From Candidatus Wallbacteria bacterium (GTDB lineage: Bacteria; Muiribacteriota; UBA6191; JACPRK01), in NCBI GenBank assembly GCA_016190005.1, contig JACPRK010000023.1:1-56595 (forward strand): 56,595 nt of DNA, in the 5' to 3' direction. The notes beneath the pieces were generated by a model. The model saw only the letters and a program-made list of their open reading frames with translations. It searched no databases and was not told the DNA's origin. The position numbers were made by a program, and so were the translations under genes. How positions within the stretch are numbered: position 1 is the first letter of the stretch; each line of letters begins with the position of its first letter. Positions 24,588-34,074 of this stretch are shown one piece after another.

Positions 24588-25336
24588 ACGCGCGGGGAGG
24601 GGTCGGGCGCGGGGGCCGGGGCGAAGTCGAGCACCTGCTCGAGCGCCTCGACGCCCGGGATGACCCAGTCGGCGCCCAGGCTCTTTGCGCCCTGGAGCGT
24701 AAGGTTACCGGTGAGAACGGCGCAGAACGGCATTCGCGCGCGCCTTGCCGCCTCGAGATCGGAATCGGTGTCGCCGACGTACAGGGCGTTCTCGGGACGG
24801 CACCCGAGCGCCGCACAGGCTTCGAGCAGCATGTGGGGCGAAGGCTTCTGGTGTTGCGGCTCGAAGTCGTAGCCCGAGAGCACGGGCCCGAAGTGGCGGG
24901 CCAGCCCGTAGTGCTCGAGAATCCGCCGGAGCATCTCGCCGCTGGCGCCGCTGACGATGCCGAGCCGCAGCCCGCGCCCCTGCAACCGGCCCAGCATCGC
25001 GTCGAGCTCCGGATGGACTCGCAAGGCGTCGAAGAATTCGCGCGTGAAAAGCGCTTCGCGGTAGGCGTCGGTGGCGCGGCGGGCGCGCTCGGGGTCCTCT
25101 TCGAAGAGGTGCTGGAAGAAGTGCATCGAAGGCCAGCTCCAATAGCGCAGGACCAGAGCGCGCTCCTCTTCCGGGGAGAGCCGGTACCCCACGCTCACGA
25201 AGGCCGCGTGGTAGACCGGGAAGTAGGCCTCGTTGCTGCCCGTGACGATGACCCCGTCGAAGTCGAACAGCACCGCTTCCCTGGGCCCCGAGCTCGCGGG
25301 GGCTATCGCTGTTACGGCCTCGATCGACGCGACCAC
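24584..25336 (-). CDS. HAD-superfamily hydrolase (phosphatase/phosphoglucomutase-like)
   Basis: About 250 residues from GTG 25336. HAD motifs: AVLFDFDGVIVTG (nucleophile and acid Asp), GIVSGASGEM (motif II Ser), KPSPHMLLEA (motif III Lys), and YVGDTDSDLEAARRA (motif IV). A helical cap lies between motifs I and II, as in the beta-phosphoglucomutase/phosphoglycolate phosphatase group. It likely removes phosphate from a small metabolite. A TTG start at 25369 is possible but falls on the -35 box of a promoter, so GTG 25336, 5 nt after the -10, is preferred. It leads a two-gene unit with hemH. Confidence 0.85.
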   Translation of the reverse strand: MVASIEAVTAIAPASSGPREAVLFDFDGVIVTGSNEAYFPVYHAAFVSVGYRLSPEEERALVLRYWSWPSMHFFQHLFEEDPERARRATDAYREALFTREFFDALRVHPELDAMLGRLQGRGLRLGIVSGASGEMLRRILEHYGLARHFGPVLSGYDFEPQHQKPSPHMLLEACAALGCRPENALYVGDTDSDLEAARRARMPFCAVLTGNLTLQGAKSLGADWVIPGVEALEQVLDFAPAPAPDPSPRV

Positions 25337-25341
25337 GGCGC

Positions 25342-25369
25342 ATGATAGCAAGCCAGAGCTGACAGACAA
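25342..25369 (-). promoter_or_regulatory. Sigma70-type promoter giving leaderless HAD-hemH mRNA
   Basis: On the minus strand: TTGTCT (25369-25364), 16-nt spacer, TATCAT (25347-25342, 5/6). The GTG start is 5 nt downstream of the -10 box, where transcription would begin. Confidence 0.55.
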
Positions 25370-25442
25370 GACCGAAGGCGAATGCGGGAGGTCCGCACGC
25401 TGCAGCGCGGCGGGACCTGGGCGTTACGCGAAAAGATGCCGT

Positions 25443-28400
25443 TCAATGCGGATGCTTGCCGTGATCGTGCTCCCCGTCGTTGTGCCCGCTGCCGCCTTCG
25501 TGGCCCGGGTCGCCGCGAAGTCTGTTCCACTCTCTTGCCTTCATCCACGCATACAGCACGGGCAGGAAGATATCGATGGCCTCATCGGCCATCAGGATCC
25601 CGCCCAGCACCGGCGCCGCCATCGGCCGAATGACCTCGGCGCCCGTGCCGGTGACCCACAGCATGGGCATCAGGCCGATGATGGTGGTGCCTTCGGTCAG
25701 CAGCTTGGGCCGAAGCCGATGCACGGCCCCTTCCAGGACAATCTCTCGCAACTGCTCCACCGAGGCGATGTTGGCGAGTCCTCCGTGGCGCTCGATGGCC
25801 TCACGAAGGTAAACCACCATCACGATCCCGGTCTCCGTGGCCATGCCGAAGCAGGCGATGTAGCCGACCCAGACGGCTACGCTGAAGTTGAAGCCGAAGA
25901 GGTACTGGAAGATCACGCCGCCGGCGAGTGCGCCCGGCACGGCAAGGATCACCAGCAGAGCCTCGCCGAGCGAGCCGAAGGTCACATACAGCACGACGAA
26001 GATCAGAACGATCACCATCGGAAAGACGATCTGCAGCGTCTTCTTGGCCCGGACCTGGTGCTCGAACTGGCCGCTCCATTCGATGTAGAACCCCTGCGGC
26101 AGCTTCACCTTGGCGTCGACCGCCCGTTGCGCCTCCTCGACGAAGCCCACGATGTCGCGGTCGCGGACGTTGCACTGCACGTAGGCCCGCAGCATCCCGT
26201 TCTCGCTCTTGATCATCGTGGGGCCGGGCTTGACGACGACCTTCGCGAGCTGGGCCAGCGGGATCTGCAGAGGGGCTGTTGCCGAGCCGGAGCCGGAAGG
26301 GGCCGGTGACGCGCCCATCCCCGCGCCCATCCCTGCAGCGGCGCCCATGCCGCCCGGGGCGCTCACGCTCGTGCTCACGAGGATGCGGCGGATCCGCTCC
26401 TCATCCTCCCGGTAATCTCGGGCGTACCGCACCCGCACCGGGAAGCGGCGCCGGCCCTCCACCGTCATCGTGATCGTCCGGCCCCCGAGTGCCACGTCGA
26501 TCACGTCCTGGATATCGCCGACGTTGATGCCGTAACGGGCTGCCTTGGCCCGGTCGATCTCGATCTCCAGATAGTTCTCGCCCACGCTCTGGTCGGGGAA
26601 CACGTCCACTGCCCCCTTGATGGGCCGCAGCACGTCCGCCACCTGGTTGCAGACGGTCTGGATCTGGTCCAGGTTGTCTCCGAAGATCTTGACGCCGATC
26701 ATCGTGCGCACACCCGTGGCCAGCATGTCGACGCGATTGATGATCGGTTGCGTCCAGATGTTGCTCCAGCCCGGCATTCGGACCTCGGTGTCGATCTCCT
26801 GCACCAGGTCTGCCTTCGTCTTGGTCCAGAGAAAGAACCGATTGCGGTAGGCGCCCTCGAGCGACGTCGCCAGCTCCCGCAGGTCGGCGTCCGTCACGTC
26901 GCGCGCCAGCGCTTCGGCCGAGCGGGCGCCGTCACGCAGGCCCTCGCCGAGGTGCCAGATCAGCACGGCCGGCGCGCGGTCGGACAGCTCCCAGTTGAGG
27001 GTCTTGATCCGGTCGCGCCAGTGCTCGTCGCGGCGCCGCTCCAACGCCGCCAGCAGCCGCGTCTGCAGCGTCTGCCTGGGTGCCCCGATGGCCTCCTTCA
27101 CCTGGGCGACGATTGCGCCCACGCCGCCCTGCTCGAGCGCCAGCAGCTCAGGGCCCGGTGCAACGAGGCCGCGCGCGGCAAGCTGCCGTACCAGCTCGTC
27201 GACGGCGTCTGTCAGCTCGACTGCCAGCGGCTGCAGGGCGAGCTTCTCGCCGTGGCGGCGCGCCAGGTGTTCCGAGATTTCGTTCAGGGCGCTCGGCGCA
27301 GGGGCCGCCTTCAGCGCCCGCTTGCTCGAGAGAAACGCGACGAGATCCTCGAGCAGCCCTCTCATCAGGGCCTCGGCGAGCCTGGGTTGGAACTCGGCTT
27401 GCCTCCTCAGTACCAGCTCGCGGATGATGCGATCGAAGCTCGTGGTGGCGTCCATGGCGGCCTGGTTGAGGATGCTGTCCTGCATTTCCGGCTTCAGGCC
27501 GGCCTTGATGAATCCTTTCGCCTGCAACACTCCGAGCAGTTCCCGGCCAACAATCGTCACGTCGTCGAACAGCAGCTTGCGCTTGGTCCAGTGCTCTCGG
27601 GGCCGCAAGTTCACGACCGTCTCGACCATGTCGAGCGGCGACGGGTCGGTGGCCGTATCGGCCCTTCCAGCCTTTCCGACGACGCTTTCGACCTCCGGAA
27701 ACGCCCGCAGCAACGCGTCGCGCTGCTTCAGGTCGTCGGAGGCCTGAGTAGCCGAGGCGCTGGGCACCGTCACGGGCATGTCGAGGATGCTGCCCTCGTC
27801 CAGCGGCGGCATGAACTCGCGCCCCAGCTTGCCCGAGAGGTTCCAACCGATGCCCAGGATGATGAAAAACAGCCATGAGACGAGCCGCGGCTTGTCCATC
27901 AGGATCTGCATCAGCGGCTTGTAGATGTTGATGAAGCTGCGGACGATCCAGTTTTCGTCCTCGCTGGTGAGTCGCCCTCTGAGCAGCAGGGGGCAGAGCG
28001 CGGGCACTAGCGTGATGGCCAGGAACGCCACGCCGAGGAGCGCGAACGACTTGGTGAAGGCAAGCGGATGGAACATCTTGCCTTCCATGCCGCCCAGCGC
28101 GAAGACGGGCAGGAAGCTGATGAGCATGATGGCCACGGAGAAGAAGATTGGGCGGCCGACGAGCCGGCAGGCCTTGGCGACGATCTCGGTCGTGTCGCCC
28201 CGAACTTTTTCCTTCCCGAATGCGCGCGTCAGCTCGTGAGTTGCGTTGTCGACCATCACGATCGAGCTGTCGACGAGCACGCCGATGGAGATTGCGATTC
28301 CCGAGAGGCTCATGATGTTCGAGGGAACGCCCAGGTAGTACATCAGGATCAGGCTGACCAGGGTGGCCAGCGGCAGCGTCAGGCAAATCACGAGGACGCC

Positions 28401-29471
28401 GCCGAGGTGGTGCATCACGAGGATCACGGCCAGCGACGCCGTGATCATCGCCTCCTTGAGTGTGCCGGTGACCGTGTGCATCGCCTCGGTGATCAGCCTC
28501 GTGCGGTCGTAGAACGGGACGATGCGCACGCCGGACGGCAGGCCCTTCGAGAGCTGGACGATCTTCTCCTTGATGCGCTGCGTCACGTCGAGCGGGTTCT
28601 CGCCGTAACGCATCAACACGACGCCTCCCACGGCCTCGCGCCCGTCCTTCTCGAGCACGGCCCGGCGTGCCTGCGGGCCCAGTTGAACGGTGGCGACGGT
28701 CTTCACGTAGACGGGCACTCCCCCACGCGAGGCCACGACGACGTTCTCGACGTCCTTGACGTCGCGGATCCAACCCACGCCCCGGATCAGGTACTCCGAG
28801 TTGTTCTTCTGGAACACGTTGCCGCCGACGCTCGAGTTGCTGCGCGCGACCGCGTTGTAGATCTCGCCGAGGGTGACGCCGTAGGCGCGCAGCTTCTGGG
28901 GGTCCAGGTCGACCTGGTACTCGCGAACGTAGCCGCCGACGCTCGCCACCTGAGCCACTCCGGGGACGCTGTTGAGCTGATAGCGCACGTAAAAATCCTG
29001 CAGCGCGCGCAGCTCACCGAGGTCGGCGCTGTCGCTCTCCACCGTGTACCAGAAAATCTGCCCCAGCGCCGTGGCGTCGGGCGCCAGGTACGGCACCACC
29101 CCCGGAGGCAGGAAGGTCGACGCGATCGACAGCCGCTCCAGCACGCGGACGCGCGCGAAGTAGAAGTCGGTCTTATCGTCGAAGATCACGTTGATCATCG
29201 AGTAGTTGAACTCCGAGGTCGACCGCACGGCCTTCACGCCGGCGAGACCCTGGAGATTGACCGAGAGCGGATACGTGATCTGGTCCTCGATCTCCTGTGG
29301 GCTTCGGCCCATCCAGTCGGTGAAGACGATGACCTGGTTCTCGGACAGGTCGGGGATCGCGTCGACTGGAGTGCGCTCCAGGCAATAGACTCCCCAGATG
29401 GACACGAGCGCCGTGACGATGATGACGATGAGCGGGTTGCGAACCGAATAATCGGTGATTTTCTCGATCAT
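25443..29471 (-). CDS. cusA: CusA/CzcA-family heavy-metal RND efflux pump with ~240-residue insertion
   Basis: 1342 residues against about 1040 for usual CusA. The inner-membrane proton-driven transporter of a tripartite metal pump. Clear family blocks: VDAIPDLSENQVIVFTDW, RSTSEFNYSMINVIF, IAISIGVLVDSSIVMVDN, and WVGYIACFGMATETGIV. Between PLDMVETVVNLRPREHWT and EVRMPGWSNIWTQPI lies an extra alpha-helical segment, about residues 645-885, in the periplasmic porter region. A Met/Gly-rich loop (GGMGAAAGMGAGMG) precedes LQIPLAQLAKV. The C-terminus is His-rich (GHNDGEHDHGKHPH), a possible metal-binding tail. The HMBD-bearing CusB favours copper or silver, but substrate choice is inference. It overlaps cusB by 4 nt. 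Confidence 0.9.
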   Translation of the reverse strand: MIEKITDYSVRNPLIVIIVTALVSIWGVYCLERTPVDAIPDLSENQVIVFTDWMGRSPQEIEDQITYPLSVNLQGLAGVKAVRSTSEFNYSMINVIFDDKTDFYFARVRVLERLSIASTFLPPGVVPYLAPDATALGQIFWYTVESDSADLGELRALQDFYVRYQLNSVPGVAQVASVGGYVREYQVDLDPQKLRAYGVTLGEIYNAVARSNSSVGGNVFQKNNSEYLIRGVGWIRDVKDVENVVVASRGGVPVYVKTVATVQLGPQARRAVLEKDGREAVGGVVLMRYGENPLDVTQRIKEKIVQLSKGLPSGVRIVPFYDRTRLITEAMHTVTGTLKEAMITASLAVILVMHHLGGVLVICLTLPLATLVSLILMYYLGVPSNIMSLSGIAISIGVLVDSSIVMVDNATHELTRAFGKEKVRGDTTEIVAKACRLVGRPIFFSVAIMLISFLPVFALGGMEGKMFHPLAFTKSFALLGVAFLAITLVPALCPLLLRGRLTSEDENWIVRSFINIYKPLMQILMDKPRLVSWLFFIILGIGWNLSGKLGREFMPPLDEGSILDMPVTVPSASATQASDDLKQRDALLRAFPEVESVVGKAGRADTATDPSPLDMVETVVNLRPREHWTKRKLLFDDVTIVGRELLGVLQAKGFIKAGLKPEMQDSILNQAAMDATTSFDRIIRELVLRRQAEFQPRLAEALMRGLLEDLVAFLSSKRALKAAPAPSALNEISEHLARRHGEKLALQPLAVELTDAVDELVRQLAARGLVAPGPELLALEQGGVGAIVAQVKEAIGAPRQTLQTRLLAALERRRDEHWRDRIKTLNWELSDRAPAVLIWHLGEGLRDGARSAEALARDVTDADLRELATSLEGAYRNRFFLWTKTKADLVQEIDTEVRMPGWSNIWTQPIINRVDMLATGVRTMIGVKIFGDNLDQIQTVCNQVADVLRPIKGAVDVFPDQSVGENYLEIEIDRAKAARYGINVGDIQDVIDVALGGRTITMTVEGRRRFPVRVRYARDYREDEERIRRILVSTSVSAPGGMGAAAGMGAGMGASPAPSGSGSATAPLQIPLAQLAKVVVKPGPTMIKSENGMLRAYVQCNVRDRDIVGFVEEAQRAVDAKVKLPQGFYIEWSGQFEHQVRAKKTLQIVFPMVIVLIFVVLYVTFGSLGEALLVILAVPGALAGGVIFQYLFGFNFSVAVWVGYIACFGMATETGIVMVVYLREAIERHGGLANIASVEQLREIVLEGAVHRLRPKLLTEGTTIIGLMPMLWVTGTGAEVIRPMAAPVLGGILMADEAIDIFLPVLYAWMKAREWNRLRGDPGHEGGSGHNDGEHDHGKHPH

Positions 29472-31441
29472 CGGCCATCACCCGAGCCTGTGGTGGGACG
29501 TGAGCTGGAGGAGTGGGCAGAGCCGGAGTGGGCCGAGCCGGCCTCTTGTTCGGCTTCGGGCCGGTCTGGCTTGTTTCCCTGCTGCTGGGGTGCCACGGTG
29601 GCCGACGAGTCCTCCTGACGCTTCGGCCCGGCGGCGGCCCCGAAGTAAGCCGCGCCCGCCGCGGGCGACAGCCGCGCCTCGGCGTCGACCAGGAACGAGC
29701 CGGCCGTCACGACCTTGCTGCCGGCCTCCAGCCCTTTCTCAATCGGATAGTAGATGTCCGTGTGCGGCCCCAAAACGACCTCGACGGCGTCGTAGATGCC
29801 GCTGCCCTTGTCGAGGTAAACGACCTTTCGAGTCCCCGTGTCGATTACAGCTTCGTCCGGCACGGCGAGCACCTTCTCGATGACCATCGCTCGGCATTGC
29901 GTGCGGCAGATCGGACAGGCACCGCCCGACTTGCGGAGCTCGTCGGGATGCACCGGGCAGCAGAAGCCCGCCACGGCAGATGGAGCGACGCCCGGGATCT
30001 GCATGCGGCCGCCGCACTTGGAACAGTAGCCACTGGCGTCGGGCTCCACGTCGGGATGCAGCGAACAGATCAAGCCGAAGCGACCGGCCGGCGCCGCCGC
30101 CGCCGCGGGCTCCAGGTTCATGCCGCACTTGGGGCACTGGCCCGGCTTGTCGCTGACGACCTCGGGATGCATCGGACAGGTGAAGCGCGGCGCCGGCCTC
30201 TTCGTCTTCTCGAGGTTCATGCCGCACTTTGGGCATGAACCTGGCTTGTCGGCGGTGATCTCCGGGTGCATGGGACAGGTGTAGATGTCCAGGTCCAGGC
30301 TCGCTGCTGCTGTGCGCGCCTGGAGTGCCTCGCGGCCCTGCGGCGTGTCGAGCTCGTACATCCGACCTACAGGAATCCGCAGAGTGGCGTTGGCGTACAT
30401 GCCGGGGCGCAGCCTCCCGTCGGGATTCGGGATGTCGATCCGGGCGCGCAGCGTGCGCGTCTCGCGATCGAGGATAGGATGCAGAAACGACACCGTCCCC
30501 ACGAAGATCTGGCCCGGGTACGCCTCGGTCGTCACTTCCACGGCCTGTCCCAGCTTCAGCCACGCGATGTCGTCCTCGTACATTGCGGCATAGAGCCAGA
30601 CATTCGTGAGATCGGCCACCTCGTAGAGCTCCATGCCGGTCTCCACGTACTGGCCCTCGAGCACCTTGCGGTCGATGACCGTGCCGGCGATGGGAGACAG
30701 GATTTCCAAGTGCATCTGGGCCTTGCCCGCGCGAGCGATGGCATCGAGCTGCGACCCGGTGATACCCCAGAGCAGCAGGCGGCGGCGCGCGGCGCCCGCC
30801 AGCGGAACGCCTCCCGCGCCCCTGATCGCAAGCAAGTACTCCTCCTGCGTGCTGACCAGCTCCGGGCTGTACAGCGACGCCAGCGTCTGCCCCGCCTTGA
30901 CGACCGTGCCGGTGAAGTCGACTTGCAGGCGGTCGATTCGACCGCCGATTCGGGCCGTGATCTTGGCCAGCCGCCGCTCGTCGTACTCGACGGTTCCGAC
31001 CGTGCGGATCTGCTTCGTGAGCAGCCGGTGCTCCACTGCAGCCGTGGCCAACCCTCCCTGGCGCACGCGATATGGCGCCAGTTGCACGCGGTTGAGAATG
31101 CCCTCGGGCAGCTTCACCTCGGTCCCCTTCTTTCGCTTCGAGAGGGGCATGCCGCAAATGGGGCACTTGCCGGGCTCCGAGCGAACGACGTTGGTGTGCA
31201 TCGGACAGAAGTACTCTATCGACTCCTGTCCGGCGAGCGCGTCAGGCGTCACGACAGGTCTCGTCCAGCGGTCGTAGTAGTTCATGATCGTGTCCCAGTA
31301 ACCGACGATCAGTCCAGTTGCGACCATCAGGTAGATGAAGCGCAGCCGCGTGTTGAGCACGCGCAGGCCCCAGATGATCTTCGAGAGAACGCCCCGCGGA
31401 GTGCCGGCGTCGGGTCGGATCTGTGAATTCTCTGTGCTCAT
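29468..31441 (-). CDS. cusB: CusB-type membrane-fusion protein with five heavy-metal-binding modules
   Basis: 657 residues. The periplasmic adaptor that links CusA to the outer-membrane channel and delivers metal. After one membrane helix (IYLMVATGLIVGYWDTIM) comes a CPMHxxV...CPICGMPL module near residue 77, then the usual lipoyl, hairpin and beta-barrel parts. Four more modules lie between the barrel and the last membrane-proximal domain, about residues 388-511: YTCPMHPEI/CPKCGMNL, FTCPMHPEV/CPKCGMNL, ICSLHPDV/CSKCGGRM, CCPVHPDEL/CPICRTQC. Such modules bind copper or silver; one is usual. The fourth and fifth are divergent but keep the Cys and His pairs. VLAVPDEAVIDTGTRKVVYL resumes the normal adaptor. 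It overlaps both neighbours. Confidence 0.92.
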   Translation of the reverse strand: MSTENSQIRPDAGTPRGVLSKIIWGLRVLNTRLRFIYLMVATGLIVGYWDTIMNYYDRWTRPVVTPDALAGQESIEYFCPMHTNVVRSEPGKCPICGMPLSKRKKGTEVKLPEGILNRVQLAPYRVRQGGLATAAVEHRLLTKQIRTVGTVEYDERRLAKITARIGGRIDRLQVDFTGTVVKAGQTLASLYSPELVSTQEEYLLAIRGAGGVPLAGAARRRLLLWGITGSQLDAIARAGKAQMHLEILSPIAGTVIDRKVLEGQYVETGMELYEVADLTNVWLYAAMYEDDIAWLKLGQAVEVTTEAYPGQIFVGTVSFLHPILDRETRTLRARIDIPNPDGRLRPGMYANATLRIPVGRMYELDTPQGREALQARTAAASLDLDIYTCPMHPEITADKPGSCPKCGMNLEKTKRPAPRFTCPMHPEVVSDKPGQCPKCGMNLEPAAAAAPAGRFGLICSLHPDVEPDASGYCSKCGGRMQIPGVAPSAVAGFCCPVHPDELRKSGGACPICRTQCRAMVIEKVLAVPDEAVIDTGTRKVVYLDKGSGIYDAVEVVLGPHTDIYYPIEKGLEAGSKVVTAGSFLVDAEARLSPAAGAAYFGAAAGPKRQEDSSATVAPQQQGNKPDRPEAEQEAGSAHSGSAHSSSSRPTTGSGDGR

Positions 31442-32817
31442 CGCGACGCCTCCTGTCCGGCGGGAGTCTGGGCCCTCGTTCCCACGGCTCGATCCAGATC
31501 GGCCCGGCGACGCTCGAGCTCGGCTTCGGCCCGAACCTGGCCCATCGTCGACTCCTTCAGCATCCGTTGGGCATCCACCAGGGTCAGGAAGTCGACCCGG
31601 TCGGTCTCGTAGTTGGCGCGTGCCGAATCGAACGTCTGGTTCGCTTGCGGCACCAGCTTGTCGCGAAACAGCGCCACCGACGCCGCGGACTCTCGCACGC
31701 GAAGATGGGCCTCGCGAATCACGAAGCGGGTCCTGTTCCAGACAGCTTCGAGACGCCTGCCCTCACCCGCGGCGCCGGCTGCCGCCTCTGCGACCTCGTG
31801 CTTGCGCCGGGAGTTGAACCACGGCAGGTTGATTCCCACCATGGCCTGCCACGACGACATATCGCCCAGGGGGTTTTGCATGTAGCCCACCTGTCCCATC
31901 AGGTCCGGGCGGTGCCGCTCCGCGTTGGCAATCCGCAGCTCGGCCTGCGCCTTGGCGGCGGCGGCGGCGGCGGCCAGCAGTTCCGGCCGGGTCGAGCGAG
32001 CCATCGATTCGAGCTGCTCCACGGTCGCGGTCTCAGCGGTCGCCGTGGGCAGCGAGGCCGGGGGTATGGGAGCGTCCACCGGCCGTACCAGCAGTGTCGC
32101 CAGCATCGAGCGCGCGACGTCGGCCATCCTCACTGTCTCGAGCTGCTCGTTCTCGTAGCGAGCGGCCTCGACTTCAGCCTTCAACACGTCCTGCTGGATG
32201 ACCAACCCAGTCGTGTACTTGATGCGCGCCACCTCGGCCATCTGCCTGGAGAGCGCGATGTTGTCGTTCAGGATGCGCGTCTGGCGCTCGGCCGAGTAGA
32301 GCTCGGCAGCTGCCGCGCGGGCGTCCTTGATCAAGTCGAGCACGATGCCCTCGTACTCGTGGTAGGCCTGCCTGGCGCCGTGGAACGTGGCGGCGGCCCG
32401 GCCCGAGAGCTTGCCGCCCAGGGGGAACACGCGGGAGATGGCCAGCATGTTGCCCTGCATGCTGTTGAACTCGGGCACTCGCGTGAAGTCCGAGGCCTCG
32501 AGCTTCAGCTCCACGTCGGGCAGCCCCAGCTCCTTTCGAACGGCCAGGAGCTGCCTACGGACACGAGTCAAGGCCTCGATTGCCTCCGGATTCACTCGGG
32601 CAGCCAGACGGCCGATCTGCCTCGGATCGAGCGGGGACGCGAGCGTCTCGCCTGTGCTCATGGAGGCGGCATCGACGGAAGCGAGGGCCTCCCGGACCCG
32701 GGCATCCAGCTCGGAGTAGCCGGCCGGCAGCCCCGCGGCCAGAGGCTCGCCGGGGAGTAGCAGAATCAATGCGAGGGCGCCAATGCGGCAGCCGATGGGC
32801 GATCGAAACCTGGACAT
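31438..32817 (-). CDS. cusC: TolC/CusC-family outer-membrane efflux channel
   Basis: 459 residues with a signal peptide (ALALILLLPGEPLAAG). The two-fold repeated helical pattern of TolC proteins is visible: REALASVDAASM...RVRRQLLAVRKELGLPDVELK, then a second half with SMARSTRPELLAAAAAAAKA and RANYETDRVDFLTLVDAQRM. The last is a typical end-of-repeat block of the family. AAAGGATC precedes ATG 32817. The gene completes a cusCBA set in which all three frames overlap by 4 nt. Confidence 0.9.
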   Translation of the reverse strand: MSRFRSPIGCRIGALALILLLPGEPLAAGLPAGYSELDARVREALASVDAASMSTGETLASPLDPRQIGRLAARVNPEAIEALTRVRRQLLAVRKELGLPDVELKLEASDFTRVPEFNSMQGNMLAISRVFPLGGKLSGRAAATFHGARQAYHEYEGIVLDLIKDARAAAAELYSAERQTRILNDNIALSRQMAEVARIKYTTGLVIQQDVLKAEVEAARYENEQLETVRMADVARSMLATLLVRPVDAPIPPASLPTATAETATVEQLESMARSTRPELLAAAAAAAKAQAELRIANAERHRPDLMGQVGYMQNPLGDMSSWQAMVGINLPWFNSRRKHEVAEAAAGAAGEGRRLEAVWNRTRFVIREAHLRVRESAASVALFRDKLVPQANQTFDSARANYETDRVDFLTLVDAQRMLKESTMGQVRAEAELERRRADLDRAVGTRAQTPAGQEASR

Positions 32818-32945
32818 GAAGATCCTTTCAGTGCGGTCCGCGGGGACCGGCGTTCGAACCGGACACGACGCCGCGCCATGACGGCGTCACGCAGCAAGCC
32901 CCTTCCGGCCAGCGCCAGCGACGATGGCCGGCCATCAGCGGCCGG

Positions 32946-33350
32946 CTATTTTCGCCAGCAGACGAGCGTCGCCAGTCCAGCCGCTCCCGGAGCGATCCAG
33001 GCGGATTGACGTGGCGCGACGAGCTCCGGGTTGCACAAAGCTCCAGCCACGCACGCGACCTGGCCTCCGTCGTGGAAGGCGTGAGGCGCCGCGGATCGGC
33101 TGCTCTCGGTAGACTGGAGCACGGCGGCGGGTGCGTCGCCGGTCGAGCTGTGGCGGCAATCGCAACCCCTGGCGATCTGGTGCGGGGAAACGGGTCGTTC
33201 GCAGGCGGTCTTCGCGCAGCACGGGCGCTCCGTCAGTTCGCGCGCGAGCTGCGGCATGCACCACTCGCCGCAACGCGGCACCATCGCTGGCAACACCGCC
33301 ACGGCCAATACGGCCATTGCGAGCAACGCTATCAGCACATTGCGAATCAC
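32946..33350 (-). CDS. Small exported Cys-rich protein at the head of the metal-efflux operon
   Basis: About 134 residues from GTG 33350. An N-terminal hydrophobic helix (LIALLAMAVLAVAVLPA) is followed by a Cys-rich stretch: RCGEWCMP, RPCCAKTACERP, GCDCRH, ACVAGALC. It ends with another hydrophobic piece (GAAGLATLVCWRK). Paired cysteines and His in an exported small protein ahead of cusCBA suggest metal binding or sensing, but no known family is recognised. The longer reading to 33596 is rejected because a promoter-like pair lies inside it. The 128-nt gap before cusC holds a small GC-rich inverted repeat and no other gene. Confidence 0.6.
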   Translation of the reverse strand: MIRNVLIALLAMAVLAVAVLPAMVPRCGEWCMPQLARELTERPCCAKTACERPVSPHQIARGCDCRHSSTGDAPAAVLQSTESSRSAAPHAFHDGGQVACVAGALCNPELVAPRQSAWIAPGAAGLATLVCWRK

Positions 33351-33369
33351 GACGATAACCCAGCTCAGA

Positions 33370-33399
33370 AGGATACCACGACCTCGAACTCGCCGACAA
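33370..33399 (-). promoter_or_regulatory. Candidate promoter of the metal-efflux operon
   Basis: Minus strand TTGTCG (33399-33394), 18-nt spacer, TATCCT (33375-33370). Transcription would start about 13 nt before GTG 33350. No MerR- or CopY-type regulator gene is adjacent. Confidence 0.4.
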
Positions 33400-33555
33400 C
33401 TGCTGAAGAAATGCGGGGTGCGCACGGAATGCGAGAATCCGCCTCTGCGCCGTCGAGGAGTGGAGGTGGAGGCGGGTTTACACCGGGCGCGCCGCGCGCT
33501 AAGGGAGCTGCAGAGAGCGGGGACCAGAGCCCGCCTCAGGAGGAGGAAGAGAACC

Positions 33556-34074
33556 GTGGACAGAAGACTGCGCCTGCTGGCGTTTTCGGGAGCCATCGCG
33601 CTTGCGCTGCCCGCTGTTGCAGCGGCATGGACGCCCAGCAGCTACTTCTACGGCGCGCGCCGGACCGCCTCGTCCGGCGGCTTCAGCTACAGCACCTACC
33701 AGGACGGTTTCAGCACGGGCGGGGACTGCGACCCGCAGCCCGCGTACGTGGAGACCAGCTCGGACGCGGGCGAGGAGGACACGCGCACCTTTGCCACCGT
33801 GCGGCACGTCCGGAAGGTGATCCCGCGGCAGCGCGTGAACTACGAGCACGTCACGCACAACCTCAATCGCGTTCACCACGTCGTGCACGACGTCAACCAG
33901 GACGTCTACATCAAGAACGTACGGGTCCACCACAACGTGACCCGGGACCAGACGGTCCATCACTACCGCCACCACACCAACTACATCGAACAGGACGAGG
34001 ACGTGAACGTGTACCACAACGAGACTCTGCCCGAGCAAGTCGAAAGCGACTGCGAGCCGGGGGCGGGCGACTGA
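33556..34074 (+). CDS. Exported His-rich protein
   Basis: 172 residues from GTG 33556 with AGGAGG upstream. A signal peptide (LLAFSGAIALALPAVAAA) is followed by a Tyr/Ser/Gly-rich stretch and then about 75 residues dense in His, Asn and Val: YEHVTHNLNRVHHVVHDVNQ, VRVHHNVTRDQTVHHYRHH. The spacing recalls spore-coat CotD-type His-rich proteins, but no homology is claimed. His pairs could bind copper, nickel or zinc. It sits next to the divergent metal-efflux operon, which makes a metal-buffering role plausible. It shares one nucleotide with the phosphatase gene (TGATG). Confidence 0.72.
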   Translation: MDRRLRLLAFSGAIALALPAVAAAWTPSSYFYGARRTASSGGFSYSTYQDGFSTGGDCDPQPAYVETSSDAGEEDTRTFATVRHVRKVIPRQRVNYEHVTHNLNRVHHVVHDVNQDVYIKNVRVHHNVTRDQTVHHYRHHTNYIEQDEDVNVYHNETLPEQVESDCEPGAGD

